Source: an uncultured Devosia sp. (lineage in GTDB: Bacteria; Pseudomonadota; Alphaproteobacteria; Rhizobiales; Devosiaceae). From it: a DNA stretch of 13,742 bases. Positions 1 through 7,131 of this stretch are shown in pieces. The notes beneath the pieces were generated by a model. That model made no database searches, was not told where the DNA came from, and saw only the letters and a list, made by a program, of their open reading frames with translations. Made by a program: the position numbers and the translations under genes. Each line of letters starts with the position of its first letter. The stretch's first letter is position 1. Where the stretch lies: contig CAJYKO010000412.1 in NCBI GenBank assembly GCA_913775215.1, positions 1 through 13,742 of the forward strand. Reading direction: 5' to 3'.

Positions 1-400
1 CAACGTCATCGGGCAGGCTGCGGGTGACGCGGCTCAGGGCATCGCGAACGTCGGAGGTGGCGATGTCGAGATTGGTGTTTTCCGAGAATTCCAGCGTGAC
101 GCGGCTTTGGCCGACCGAGGAACTCGAGGAAATGGCCGTGACGCCCTGCACGCGCGCGACCGCGCCTTCGACGATGGCAGTGACTTCACGATCGACGGTT
201 TCGGCGGCGGCGCCGGTAAAACTGGTCGAGACCGAGAGGACCGGGCTTTCGACGCGGGGGAGTTCGCGCACTTCGATGCCGATGAGGGCGGCAAGGCCGG
301 CGACCATGATGAGGGCATTGATGACAATGGCCATGACCGGGCGGCGGACAAAGAGGGTGGCGAGAGCGCCGCCGCGTTCGTTCTTGCTGGCAATGGACAT
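1..400 (-). CDS. RND-family efflux transporter permease, N-terminal part (cut by window edge)
   Basis: Reading the minus strand from the ATG at 398-400 gives 133 open residues that run off the left edge, so only about an eighth of a roughly 1000-residue protein is present. The N-terminus has the RND pattern: a short cytoplasmic stretch with FVRRPVMA (residues 17-24), a first membrane helix at about 22-42, then the start of a periplasmic porter domain (ELPRVESPVLSVSTSFTGA at 46-64, followed by AAETVDREV). That is the AcrB/MexF/HAE1 signature order. The start has a GAGG box about 7 bases upstream. RND permeases use proton-motive force to expel drugs or other amphiphiles through an adaptor and an outer-membrane channel. 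The adaptor gene lies directly upstream on the same strand (497-1726). Substrate cannot be inferred. Confidence 0.9.
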   Translation of the reverse strand, partial: MSIASKNERGGALATLFVRRPVMAIVINALIMVAGLAALIGIEVRELPRVESPVLSVSTSFTGAAAETVDREVTAIVEGAVARVQGVTAISSSSSVGQSRVTLEFSENTNLDIATSDVRDALSRVTRSLPDDV

Positions 401-450
401 TCTTGTTCCCTCGGTGTCGGTGGGTGCGGTTGGGGCTCGGCTTTTAGATA

Positions 451-485
451 ACCCCCACCTAGCCTCCCCCTGGTAGGGGGAGGGA
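451..485. repeat. G/C-rich palindromic repeat in adaptor-permease gap
   Basis: Arms CCTCCCCCT (463-471) and AGGGGGAGG (475-483) are perfectly complementary with a 3-base loop, preceded by ACCCCCACCTAG. The same module occurs at 5579-5611 and, inverted, at 5657-5690; an orphan end lies at 9117-9136. It fills the 96-base gap between the adaptor stop and the RND permease start. There is no T-run after the stem on the transcribed strand, so it does not look like a simple intrinsic terminator. It may alter mRNA stability between the two genes. Confidence 0.8.
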
Positions 486-496
486 TGGCCGGTGGC

Positions 497-1726
497 TTAC
501 GGGCTTGTGGCTTCGGCTGTTTGGTCGGTGCCGTCGGGACCTTCGAGCAGGGTGACGGTGGCGCCTTCGCTCAGTTGCAAGATGCCTTCGGTGATGATGG
601 CGTCGCCGGGTTTGAGGTCGGCGCGGACGAGCACGCCATCGCTGTTGCGCTGGATGATTTCGGCGGGGACGCGGGTCGCTTTGCCCTCGACATATTTCCA
701 GACATAGGAGCCCTCGGCCGACCAAAGGATGGCCAGCGGATTGACGGCGGGATAGCGCTCGCCTGGGAAGGCGAGGGACACGGTGAAGCTCATACCGGCG
801 CGGAGTGTGCCGTCGGGATTGGGGATTTCGGCCTGGACTTGCAGGGTGCGGCTGGCCGGATCGATGCGGGTATCGATGGCGGAAATGTCGCCGGTAAAGG
901 TCTGGCCGGGGAGCGCGACGGCGGCGACCGAGACTGCCATGCCGGGTTCGATCTGGGCAGCGTAGCGCTCGGGCACCCAGAAATCGATGAGGATCGAAGA
1001 GGTGTCATCGATCGAGGTGACGGTGGTCTGGGCCGGAACGAAATTGCCCGGGGTGACGCGGATGAGGCCGACGCGGCCGGCGATGGGGCTCGTGATGGTG
1101 CGGCGGGAGAGAGCGACGTCGGCATTGCGCAGTTCGAGTTCCGCATTGGCGGCGCTGAGCTGGGCGGCGGAAAGGGCGGTGCCTGCGACGACATTGTTGC
1201 TGGCGAGGCCTTCGGTGCGGGTGAGCGTTGCCTGTGCGTCTTCTGCGGCGAGTTCTGCGCGATCATATTCGATTTGTTCGGCGGCGGCATCGAAGCGGGC
1301 GATAACAGCGCCCTGTTCGACGACTTGTCCGGGGCGGACTGCGACTTCGGAGAGTTCGCCGCCAGCGGTTGCCGTAACGGTGACGGAGCGCACTGGGGTG
1401 CCTTCGCCTATGGCCGAGAGGGTGTCGTTGATATCGGCCATGGTGACGCCGGTGGTGATCACATTGGTCGCGCGGGGTATGAAACCGCCGGGGCGGCCAC
1501 CACCGCCACTACCCGGACCACCGCCACCAGCCTGGGCACCTTGGCCGCCGCCGGGACGGTTGCCGCTGGGGCTGCCGCTCTGCTGCGGTGCGGCATCGGC
1601 TTGCGGGCCGAAGGGCAGGGTGATGCCTGCATTGCTCAGCGTCTGATGGGCACCAGGGGCGAAGAAGAGCCACGCCAGCGCGGCAGCCACGAGAATGACG
1701 ATCGAGGCGACAATCTGCCGGATCAA
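497..1726 (-). CDS. RND efflux periplasmic adaptor (HlyD/MFP family)
   Basis: Membrane-fusion adaptor that links an RND permease to an outer-membrane channel. The 409-residue product has an N-terminal membrane anchor or uncleaved signal (about 3-24), a Gly/Pro/Ser-rich linker (about 50-82), then the adaptor order: first lipoyl half with a VRPGQVVEQGAVIARFD segment (130-146), an alpha-helical hairpin rich in Ala/Glu (about 147-208), second lipoyl half ITSPIAGRVGLIRVTPGNFV (211-230), a beta-barrel (about 245-320) and a membrane-proximal domain to the end. I chose TTG at 1724-1726 because a GAGG box sits exactly 6 bases upstream and MIRQIVASIVIL is a normal N-terminus. A GTG at 1763-1765 would add 13 residues but has no ribosome-binding site. 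The RND permease follows 96 bases downstream, so the two form an efflux operon. The glycine-rich linker is longer than usual for the family. Confidence 0.9.
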   Translation of the reverse strand: MIRQIVASIVILVAAALAWLFFAPGAHQTLSNAGITLPFGPQADAAPQQSGSPSGNRPGGGQGAQAGGGGPGSGGGGRPGGFIPRATNVITTGVTMADINDTLSAIGEGTPVRSVTVTATAGGELSEVAVRPGQVVEQGAVIARFDAAAEQIEYDRAELAAEDAQATLTRTEGLASNNVVAGTALSAAQLSAANAELELRNADVALSRRTITSPIAGRVGLIRVTPGNFVPAQTTVTSIDDTSSILIDFWVPERYAAQIEPGMAVSVAAVALPGQTFTGDISAIDTRIDPASRTLQVQAEIPNPDGTLRAGMSFTVSLAFPGERYPAVNPLAILWSAEGSYVWKYVEGKATRVPAEIIQRNSDGVLVRADLKPGDAIITEGILQLSEGATVTLLEGPDGTDQTAEATSP

Positions 1727-1836
1727 ACCAGACCTCAAACTGTAAACGGGGAAAAACACCGTCACGGTAACAGGTTGAGCGGGCGTGTTAAATTAAAATG
1801 CGGAAAGGTTTCGGGATTGTGAGGGGTGGTGCCACG

Positions 1837-1884
1837 CCCTCGTCCTTCGAGGCTTCGCGAAATTGAAGCACCTCAGGATGAGGG
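1837..1884. repeat. Imperfect palindromic intergenic repeat (CCCTCGTCCTTCGAGG type)
   Basis: The left end CCCTCGTCCTTCGAGG and right end CCTCAGGATGAGGG form an imperfect inverted repeat around a short centre (CTTCGCGAAATTGAAGCA). Modules of this CCTCATCCTGAGG / CCTCGAAGGACGAGG type are, from general knowledge, widespread between genes in Rhizobiales. This copy lies between the 3' end of the sulfurtransferase gene (1904) and the start of the adaptor gene (1726), both on the minus strand. It could fold at the end of the sulfurtransferase transcript. Confidence 0.65.
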
Positions 1885-1903
1885 CTACTGGAATTGTCGC
1901 TCC

Positions 1904-2737
1904 TTAGCTCTCGACTTCTGCATCGGGGCGGGAGCCCCATTCGGCCCAGGAGCCGTCATAGACGGCGACGGATTTGGCGCCGGCTTGTTCGAGGGCGAGA
2001 GCGAGGGTCGAGGCGGTGACGCCGGAGCCGCAGGAGGTGACGATCGGTTCGGAGAGATCGACGCCGCGCTCGTCGAAGAGTGCCTTGAGGGCTTCGGGGG
2101 ATTTGAGCATGCCGTTTTCGGTGAGAAGGCTCACCGGGACATTGCGGCTATTGGGGATGTGGCCGGAGCGCAGACCGGGGCGCGGTTCGGGGGCTTCGGC
2201 GTGGAAGCGCGGGGCTGGGCGGGCGTCGAGGATCTGCGCGGCTTCGGTTTTGCTGAGGCTGTTGACGGCATCGAAATCGACGACGCGATCGGGATTGAAT
2301 TGGACCGTGAATTTGGCTTGGGCCTTGGTCTTGTGACCCGCTTCAAGCGGGCGGCGTTCGGCGCGCCATTTGGGGCCGCCGCCGGAGAGAATACGGACAT
2401 CCTTGGCGCCAAAAGTTTTAAAGGTCCACCAGACGCGCGGGGCGCTGAAGAGGCCGAGTTCGTCATAAATGACGATGGTCATGTCGCTGCCAATGCCGAG
2501 CGCGCCGACCATACGGGCGAAATCTTCGGGGGCGGGGAGCATGTGGGGAAGCTTGGAGGACGTGTCGGCGATGCCGTCTATGTCGAAATAGACCGCGCCA
2601 GGGATGTGGCCGTCCAGGTATTCGGCCTGAGCGTTGCGCGAGGCATTGGGCATGTGCCAGCTCGCGTCGACCACGGCGATGTTGGGATCGCCCAGATGTT
2701 GTGCCAGCCATTCAGTTGAAACGAAAAGGCTTTCCAT
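1904..2737 (-). CDS. sseA: 3-mercaptopyruvate sulfurtransferase (two-domain rhodanese)
   Basis: Transfers sulfur from 3-mercaptopyruvate (or thiosulfate) to thiol or cyanide acceptors in the cytoplasm. The 277-residue product has two rhodanese domains. The N-terminal one (about 5-125) is inactive and carries the VVDASWHMP and GHIPGAVYFDID segments. The C-terminal one (about 150-270) has EPRPGLRSGHIPNSRNVP (184-201) and the active loop CGSGVTA with Cys236. That loop is the mercaptopyruvate-type one, as in E. coli SseA (about 281 residues); thiosulfate sulfurtransferases differ there. The ATG at 2735-2737 has an AGGA box 8 bases upstream. A longer in-frame reading starting near 2920 translates a palindromic repeat (CHPGERGNPS) and is rejected. 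The gene stands apart from the ABC operon behind a 179-base gap. Confidence 0.9.
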   Translation of the reverse strand: MESLFVSTEWLAQHLGDPNIAVVDASWHMPNASRNAQAEYLDGHIPGAVYFDIDGIADTSSKLPHMLPAPEDFARMVGALGIGSDMTIVIYDELGLFSAPRVWWTFKTFGAKDVRILSGGGPKWRAERRPLEAGHKTKAQAKFTVQFNPDRVVDFDAVNSLSKTEAAQILDARPAPRFHAEAPEPRPGLRSGHIPNSRNVPVSLLTENGMLKSPEALKALFDERGVDLSEPIVTSCGSGVTASTLALALEQAGAKSVAVYDGSWAEWGSRPDAEVES

Positions 2738-2840
2738 CACGCGATTCCTCGTTTGTGTGAGGGGACAATGGCGCTGCAAACGGCGTGGGTCAAAGGGTAA
2801 ATCGAGGTGGGTTGCGCGCGAGGGACTAAGCGCTCTCCGG

Positions 2841-2889
2841 GTGATCGCACCGATAACTGCAGATGGGTTCCCTCTTTCGCCGGGGTGAC
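2841..2889. repeat. Degenerate copy of the GTCA..CCGGGGTGAC palindromic element
   Basis: The right half AGATGGGTTCC then TTTCGCCGGGGTGAC closely matches the right half of the element at 5713-5780 (GATGGGCCCC then CCTTCGCCGGGGTGAC). The left half is poorly preserved and starts GTGATCGCACC. It lies in the 179-base gap between the ATPase gene of the ABC operon and the sulfurtransferase gene. Transcribed from the operon, it could mark the end of that message. Confidence 0.6.
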
Positions 2890-2916
2890 AGCCAGTGGGT
2901 GTGGGGCACCGGTGCG

Positions 2917-3906
2917 TCAAGCGCCAAGGGTAAGGAGGTCCTTTTGGGCGAGGTGGAGGGTGACGGTGTCGCCGCGCTGGAGGGGCTTGGTCTGGTTGTT
3001 GAAGGTGTCGATGTTGAGAAGAGTGCCGCCGACATCGACGCGGAGGCGCTGGACGGAGCCGAGGAAGTGGAGATCGGCGATGGTGCCGGTCAGCGTGAGG
3101 TCGGTCTCGGGGCGAGGCGCGAGGGAGATGAGTTCGGGGCGGATGGCGCGCTCGCCGGTGGCGCCGGGGAGGAGGCCGGCGGGGAGGGTGTTGAGCTGGC
3201 CCACGAATGTGGCGACGAAGCGTGTAGCTGGGCGATTGTAGATGTCGTGGGCCGCGCCGAGTTGTTCGATATTGCCCGCGTTCATGACCACGATGCGATC
3301 GGAGATGGACATGGCCTCTTCCTGATCGTGGGTGACGAAGACGGTGGTGATGCCGAGATCGCGCTGAATGGCGCGGATTTCTTCGCGGAGGGAAACGCGG
3401 ATTTTGGCGTCGAGCGCAGAGAGCGGTTCGTCGAGAAGAAGAAGGCGCGGTTTGGGCGCGATGGCGCGGGCGAGGGCGACGCGCTGCTGCTGGCCGCCGG
3501 ACATCTCATAGGGGTAGCGCTTTTCGAAGCCGGGGAGGCCGATGAGCTTGAGCATTTCATCGACGCGGGCGCGGCGCTGATCGGCCGGCATGCCGGCGAT
3601 TTTCAAGCCAAAGGCGATATTTTCGCCGACGGTCATATTGGGGAAGAGGGCATAGGCCTGGAAGACCATGCCGAGCTTGCGCTGATTGGGCTTGAGATGG
3701 GTGATGTCGTCGCCATCGACGCGGATGGCGCCGGAGGTGGGGCGCTCGAAGCCGGCGATCATCCTGAGGATCGTGGTCTTGCCGCAGCCGGAGGGACCTA
3801 GAAGCGAGATGAACTCGCCTTTGTCGAAGGCGAAATTGACGCCTTTGACGACCGTGTTGCTGCCGAAGGATTTGACGAGGTTCTGGACTTCGAGAAAGGC
3901 GGGCAT
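2917..3906 (-). CDS. ABC importer ATP-binding subunit (PotA/FbpC-like)
   Basis: Cytoplasmic ATPase that powers the importer encoded just upstream. The 329-residue protein has Walker A GPSGCGKTT (37-45), the Q-loop VFQAYALFPN (81-90), signature MSGGQQQR (135-142, Met replacing the usual Leu), Walker B LLLLDE (155-160), D-loop SALD (163-166) and the switch histidine H193 in VTHDQEEA. A C-terminal TOBE-type regulatory domain follows (about 240-320). The layout and length fit the CUT1/polyamine/iron-type ATPase class. I chose the ATG at 3904-3906 because it begins one base after the stop of the preceding permease and the family N-terminus aligns there. An upstream in-frame ATG at 3954 would overlap the permease by 47 bases and adds unrelated sequence. 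Last gene of a four-gene operon. Confidence 0.92.
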   Translation of the reverse strand: MPAFLEVQNLVKSFGSNTVVKGVNFAFDKGEFISLLGPSGCGKTTILRMIAGFERPTSGAIRVDGDDITHLKPNQRKLGMVFQAYALFPNMTVGENIAFGLKIAGMPADQRRARVDEMLKLIGLPGFEKRYPYEMSGGQQQRVALARAIAPKPRLLLLDEPLSALDAKIRVSLREEIRAIQRDLGITTVFVTHDQEEAMSISDRIVVMNAGNIEQLGAAHDIYNRPATRFVATFVGQLNTLPAGLLPGATGERAIRPELISLAPRPETDLTLTGTIADLHFLGSVQRLRVDVGGTLLNIDTFNNQTKPLQRGDTVTLHLAQKDLLTLGA

Positions 3907-3907
3907 G

Positions 3908-4699
3908 TCAATCGGTCCGGGCGGAAGTGCGGGGGGCGAAGCGGCCGAGCACATTGATCATGCCCATGGCGCCCCAGGTGATGATGAAGGAAATGATGGC
4001 GAGCGCGGCAGGCTCATAGGCCCGGTTGGTGCCGATCCCCACCAGATAGGGGCCGAAGGCAGGGCGGTTAAGGAGGCTCGCGATGGTAAACTCGCCGATG
4101 ACGATGGCGAAGGTGAGGAAGGCGCCGGAGAGGATGGCGACGAGGATATTGGGCAGGATGATCTTACCAATGATCTGAAGCTGATTGGCGCCCATGATCT
4201 GCGCTGCTTCGGTGAGGGTGCCGATGTCGATTGTTCGCATGCCGTTGTCGACTGCCCGGTACATATAGGGCATGGCGAGCGTGACATAGGCGCAGGTGAG
4301 GAGAATATTGGTGCCGAAGACGGAGCCCGTGAAGGGGATCAGCGAGGACGAGCCGTAGAGGCGAATGTAGCCGTAGACGAGGACCAGTGCGGGGATGACC
4401 AGGGGCAGGAGGGTGACGAATTCCATGAAGGGGCGCAGCCAGGGCATGCGCAGACGGACGAAATAGACGGCCGGGACGACGACGAGAATGCCGACGACGA
4501 TGGTGAAGAGGCCGACGATAACGGAATAGGTGAAGCTTGCGGCGAACTGTGGATCCGAAAAGACCGAGGCATAGGCGTCAAAAGAGTATTCGCCGCGGCG
4601 CATGCGGAGGGAGAATTCGAACGTGGCAGCCAGCGGAATGATGAAATAGGCGGCGCCGAGGGCGAAGACGAGCCAGGCCCAGAATTTTTGCGACTTCAT
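3908..4699 (-). CDS. ABC importer permease, second subunit (PotC-like)
   Basis: Inner-membrane channel subunit of 263 residues with about six hydrophobic helices (first at about 8-28, others near 55-80, 93-112, 129-147, 183-208 and 231-252). The cytoplasmic coupling loop has an EAA motif, EAAQIMGANQLQIIGKIILP (164-183), which contacts the ATPase. Length and layout match PotC/PhnV-type permeases. The start ATG (4697-4699) overlaps the stop of the upstream permease in the four bases ATGA, so the two are translationally coupled. The ATPase gene starts one base after this gene's stop. A longer reading starting near 5017 is only an open stretch inside the upstream permease gene. Confidence 0.92.
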   Translation of the reverse strand: MKSQKFWAWLVFALGAAYFIIPLAATFEFSLRMRRGEYSFDAYASVFSDPQFAASFTYSVIVGLFTIVVGILVVVPAVYFVRLRMPWLRPFMEFVTLLPLVIPALVLVYGYIRLYGSSSLIPFTGSVFGTNILLTCAYVTLAMPYMYRAVDNGMRTIDIGTLTEAAQIMGANQLQIIGKIILPNILVAILSGAFLTFAIVIGEFTIASLLNRPAFGPYLVGIGTNRAYEPAALAIISFIITWGAMGMINVLGRFAPRTSARTD

Positions 4700-5565
4700 T
4701 TCATCCACCTTTCGGCGCGAGCGGCGACAACCAGATAGATGACGTTGGCAAGCGAGGTGATGAGGATCATGCCGACGGCGAGCGCGGCGCCGAGGCCTGG
4801 ATTTTGCAGGGCGTCGCCGCGGATCTGATTGTAGAGCAGCACGGTGACGATGTTGAGGTTGGAGCCGGTCAGCGCCCAGGCGGTGGCGATGGCGCCGAAG
4901 GCGTTGGCGAACAGGAGGCTCAGCGTGCCTAGCACCGAGGGCCAGAGGATAGGGAAGCCGATATAGCGCCAGAATTGCCAAGTGGAGGCGCCGAGGGTCT
5001 GGGCGGCCTCGTTCCACTCCTTCTTGAGGCCATCGATGGCCGGGGCGATGGTCAGCATCATCAACGGGATCTGGAAATAGAGATAGGTGAGGGTGAGGCC
5101 CCAGAAGGAGAAGAGATTGAAGCCGCCCTGGCGGTAGATGTCGAAGCCGAAGAGCGTGCGGATAACGATGGTCGCAAGCCCAAGGCGACCGAGGGTGGCG
5201 ATGAAGGCAAAGGCGAGGGGGACGCCCGCGAAGTTGGAGGCGACGCCGGAAAAGGTCATGACGGCGGAGCGGAGAGCTGCAGGCAGTTTTCCGCGGATGA
5301 TGGCGAGGGTGATTGCGAGACCGCAGAGCGCGCCGAGAAGGGCGGAGGCGCCGGAGACGCGGATCGAAATCCAGTAGGCGGCGAGGATCTGGTCGGTGAA
5401 GAGGCCGGCGATGTTCTCGAAGGTGAAATTTCCAGCGCGATCGGTGAAGGCAGCGCTGAGGAGGGAGAGCGTCGGCAGAAAGAGGAACATCACCGCGAAG
5501 AGGACGAAGGGGAAGACGGCGAGGCTGTCCCAGGGGATGCGACGTTTGGTGTTAGATGCGCTCAT
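4696..5565 (-). CDS. ABC importer permease, first subunit (PotB-like)
   Basis: Inner-membrane subunit of 289 residues, partner of the PotC-like permease. Hydrophobic helices lie at about 15-38, 66-90, 103-124, 153-176, 208-232 and 258-282. The EAA coupling loop is NEAAQTLGASTWQFWRYIGF (185-204). Overall order resembles PotB and the 2-aminoethylphosphonate or thiamine-type permeases. The ATG at 5563-5565 is preceded by only a weak ribosome-binding site. The nearest AGGAGG (17 bases upstream) belongs to a palindromic repeat. A tiny reading frame of six codons (ATG at 5570-5572) overlaps this start in another frame and is probably chance. The gene is separated from its binding-protein gene by 244 bases filled with repeats. 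Confidence 0.9.
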   Translation of the reverse strand: MSASNTKRRIPWDSLAVFPFVLFAVMFLFLPTLSLLSAAFTDRAGNFTFENIAGLFTDQILAAYWISIRVSGASALLGALCGLAITLAIIRGKLPAALRSAVMTFSGVASNFAGVPLAFAFIATLGRLGLATIVIRTLFGFDIYRQGGFNLFSFWGLTLTYLYFQIPLMMLTIAPAIDGLKKEWNEAAQTLGASTWQFWRYIGFPILWPSVLGTLSLLFANAFGAIATAWALTGSNLNIVTVLLYNQIRGDALQNPGLGAALAVGMILITSLANVIYLVVAARAERWMK

Positions 5566-5578
5566 GGTGCATGGGGCG

Positions 5579-5690
5579 ACCCCCTCCTAGCCTCCCCCTG
5601 GGAGGGGGAGGGACCGCGGTGTGGGCGGCGCGATGTTGCCTCAGTCTCGATGTTGCTCCTCCCCCTATCAGGGGGAGGATGGGTGGGGGT
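5579..5690. repeat. MITE-like element with terminal inverted repeats
   Basis: The left end ACCCCCTCCTAGCCTCCCCCT and the reverse complement of the right end (ACCCCCACCCATCCTCCCCCT) agree at 18 of 21 positions, giving an approximately 112-bp element with inverted ends. Each end also folds on its own: arms CCTCCCCCT/AGGGGGAGG around GGG (5591-5611), and TCCTCCCCCT/AGGGGGAGGA around ATC (5657-5679). No coding capacity. It sits inside the ABC operon, between the binding-protein and permease genes. Confidence 0.7.
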
Positions 5691-5712
5691 GCTGGAGCCC
5701 AGATCACTGGCT

Positions 5713-5780
5713 GTCATCCCGGCGAAGGCCGGGATCCATCTTGAGATCTCAGGATGGGCCCCGGCCTTCGCCGGGGTGAC
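5713..5780. repeat. 68-bp double-hairpin palindromic repeat (GTCATCCCGGCGAAGG type)
   Basis: The ends GTCATCCCGGCGAAGGCCGG and CCGGCCTTCGCCGGGGTGAC are near-perfect inverted repeats. Each half forms its own hairpin: CCCGGC-GAAG-GCCGGG (5718-5733) and CCCCGGC-CTTC-GCCGGGG (5759-5776). Related copies lie at 7217-7319 and, more degenerate, at 2841-2889. It immediately follows the stop side of the binding-protein gene (5810), so the transcript would carry two stable tetraloop stems right after that coding region. Confidence 0.8.
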
Positions 5781-5809
5781 ATTCAGTGGCTTGAGCAACA
5801 ACAGTCAGC

Positions 5810-6919
5810 TTACTGAACCGAAGCGCCGACGGTTGAGTCCCAGCCGCCGGTGATGGTGGCCTTATTGGTGTTCTGCTCTTCGATCGACGGGAACACGGCC
5901 TTGGCGTAGTTTTCGGCGGCCGGGAGCTTTGCCATCAGGTCGGCCGGCAGGACGCCGGCGTCGGACATGGCGTTGAAGCGGATCGGGTGGCAGTAGCCGG
6001 CGAGCCAGCCGAGCTGACCTTCGTCGGAATAGAGGTATTCCATCCAGAGTTTGGCAGCGTTCGGGTGGGGTGCGAAGGCCGAGATAGCCTGGACGTAAAC
6101 ACCGGCGACGACGCCATCGGACGGCACGACGACTTCGATCGGCGGGTTGCCGTTGAGGTTGTCGCGGGCGGCGAGGAGGTTGTAGTCCCAGTTGATCGCG
6201 ATTGGCGTCGTGCCCTGGGCGATGGCGGCAGCTTCGGCGTCGACGGGGACAAAATTGCCCTTGTCGTTGAGCGCCTTGAAGTATTCAAGGCCTGCCTGGG
6301 CGGCAGCGTCCTGAGCGGCACCGGTCGAAAGACCTGCGGCATAGACGGACATGATGGCGTTGTTGGCGGTACGCGGATCACCGGCCAGAGCTACGGAGTT
6401 CGCGAACTCGTCCTTGTTCAGGTCAGCCCAGGAAGTCGGGTTGTCGCCGGTGATGATGTCCTTGTTGATGCCGAAGGCGAGGACGCCATAATAGTCGCCA
6501 TACCAGAAGCCATCGGCGTCCTTGGCATCGTCCGGGATTTCGTCCCAGGTGGAGACCTTGTAAGCCTGCAGCAGGCCTTCGTCCTTGGCCTGTGGGCCAA
6601 AGGCGAGACCGATATCGAGCACGTCGGGAGCCTGCGGGCCAGTATTGCCCTTGTTGGCGCGGACGGCTTCCAGCTCGTCGGCCGAACCGGCATCGGGGTT
6701 GAGTTCGTTGACGGTGATGCCCGGATACTTGGCCTTGAAACCTTCGATCACGCCGCCATAGTTGCACCAAGAATGGGGCAGGGCGATTACGGTGAGCTGG
6801 CCTTCGGTCTTGGCGGCTTCGTAAAGCGCGTCGAGATCGGCCTGGGCGAAAGTCGGAGCCGCGAAGCTGAGCACGGTGAGAAGCGAAACCGATGCGGTCA
6901 GCGCAGACTTGAACGTCAT
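5810..6919 (-). CDS. ABC importer periplasmic substrate-binding protein (AfuA/FbpA-like, COG1840 type)
   Basis: Periplasmic ligand-binding component of the importer encoded downstream on the same strand. The 369-residue precursor starts with a Sec signal peptide (residues 1-25, cleavage likely after PTFA). The mature part has the type 2 binding fold pattern: LTVIALPHSW (42-51) near the N-terminus, APDVLDIGLAFGPQAKDEGLL (97-117), GVLAFGINKD (145-154) and a hinge-side region AAKLWMEYLYSDEGQLGW (288-305). The mature protein has only two cysteines, Cys52 (HSWCNYGG) and Cys310 (GYCHPIR), which could form a disulfide. Start: the ATG at 6917-6919 has AGGGAGA 6 bases upstream; a longer in-frame start lacks such a site and would hide the signal peptide. 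Relatives carry iron, phosphonate, thiamine or polyamines; which applies here is unknown. Confidence 0.88.
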   Translation of the reverse strand: MTFKSALTASVSLLTVLSFAAPTFAQADLDALYEAAKTEGQLTVIALPHSWCNYGGVIEGFKAKYPGITVNELNPDAGSADELEAVRANKGNTGPQAPDVLDIGLAFGPQAKDEGLLQAYKVSTWDEIPDDAKDADGFWYGDYYGVLAFGINKDIITGDNPTSWADLNKDEFANSVALAGDPRTANNAIMSVYAAGLSTGAAQDAAAQAGLEYFKALNDKGNFVPVDAEAAAIAQGTTPIAINWDYNLLAARDNLNGNPPIEVVVPSDGVVAGVYVQAISAFAPHPNAAKLWMEYLYSDEGQLGWLAGYCHPIRFNAMSDAGVLPADLMAKLPAAENYAKAVFPSIEEQNTNKATITGGWDSTVGASVQ

Positions 6920-6948
6920 TCTTTGTCTCCCTGAATGAGCAGTCGCTG

Positions 6949-6965
6949 GCTCTCTCAAGGAGAGC
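6949..6965 (-). other. Small hairpin in the binding-protein leader
   Basis: Arms GCTCTC and GAGAGC enclose a 5-base loop about 30 bases upstream of the binding-protein ATG, just ahead of its AGGGAGA ribosome-binding site. The stem would form in the transcript leader. It is short, so a regulatory role is only a possibility. Confidence 0.3.
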
Positions 6966-6999
6966 GGTTGCGAACGGGCGAGGGAGTAGAGAGGTCAGA

Positions 7000-7025
7000 T
7001 GACAGTGCAATGACAAGTCTGTGAC
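7000..7025. promoter_or_regulatory. Three TGAC boxes phased at exactly 11 bp
   Basis: TGAC occurs at 7000-7003, 7011-7014 and 7022-7025, each 11 bases apart, with ATGACA in the first two. One face of the helix would show all three, as expected for a tandem or oligomeric DNA-binding protein. The site is about 80-105 bases upstream of the binding-protein ATG, downstream of the candidate promoter at 7132-7159. No regulator is identified. Confidence 0.35.
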
Positions 7026-7131
7026 GGTGCGGAGTCGCCGCGAATGGGGCGAATAACGGCCGCAACATCAGTCGATTGCGCTCATCCGCCCATCTGCTCG
7101 CGTCCTCCCAGCCGCTGGATGAGATTGCCCA

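Noticed and set aside
485..1822. A 445-codon open frame on the plus strand
   Set aside because: It lies antisense to the well-supported adaptor gene, has a Gly/Asp/Ala-rich composition typical of the reverse of GC-rich coding DNA, and shows no domain pattern.
1826..2719. A 297-codon plus-strand frame opposite the sulfurtransferase gene
   Set aside because: Mirror frame of a clear rhodanese gene; it translates a palindromic repeat at its start and shows no recognisable motif.
2738..2920. A 61-residue N-terminal extension of the sulfurtransferase
   Set aside because: It translates an intergenic palindromic repeat and ignores a good ribosome-binding site before the ATG at 2737.
2863..3801. A 312-codon plus-strand frame opposite the ABC ATPase gene
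   Set aside because: The minus strand encodes complete Walker A, signature and Walker B motifs; the plus-strand frame is acidic low-complexity sequence. The same reasoning removes the long plus-strand frames at 3686-4738, 4975-5853 and 5987-6934.
5554..5572. Six-codon frame overlapping the PotB-like start, preceded by AGGAGG
   Set aside because: The AGGAGG is part of a dispersed repeat, and a frame this short is expected by chance; there is no amino acid bias suggesting an attenuator.
6920..7130. A thiamine (TPP) riboswitch in front of the importer
   Set aside because: I looked for the conserved CTGAGA and the downstream aptamer boxes on the minus strand and did not find them.
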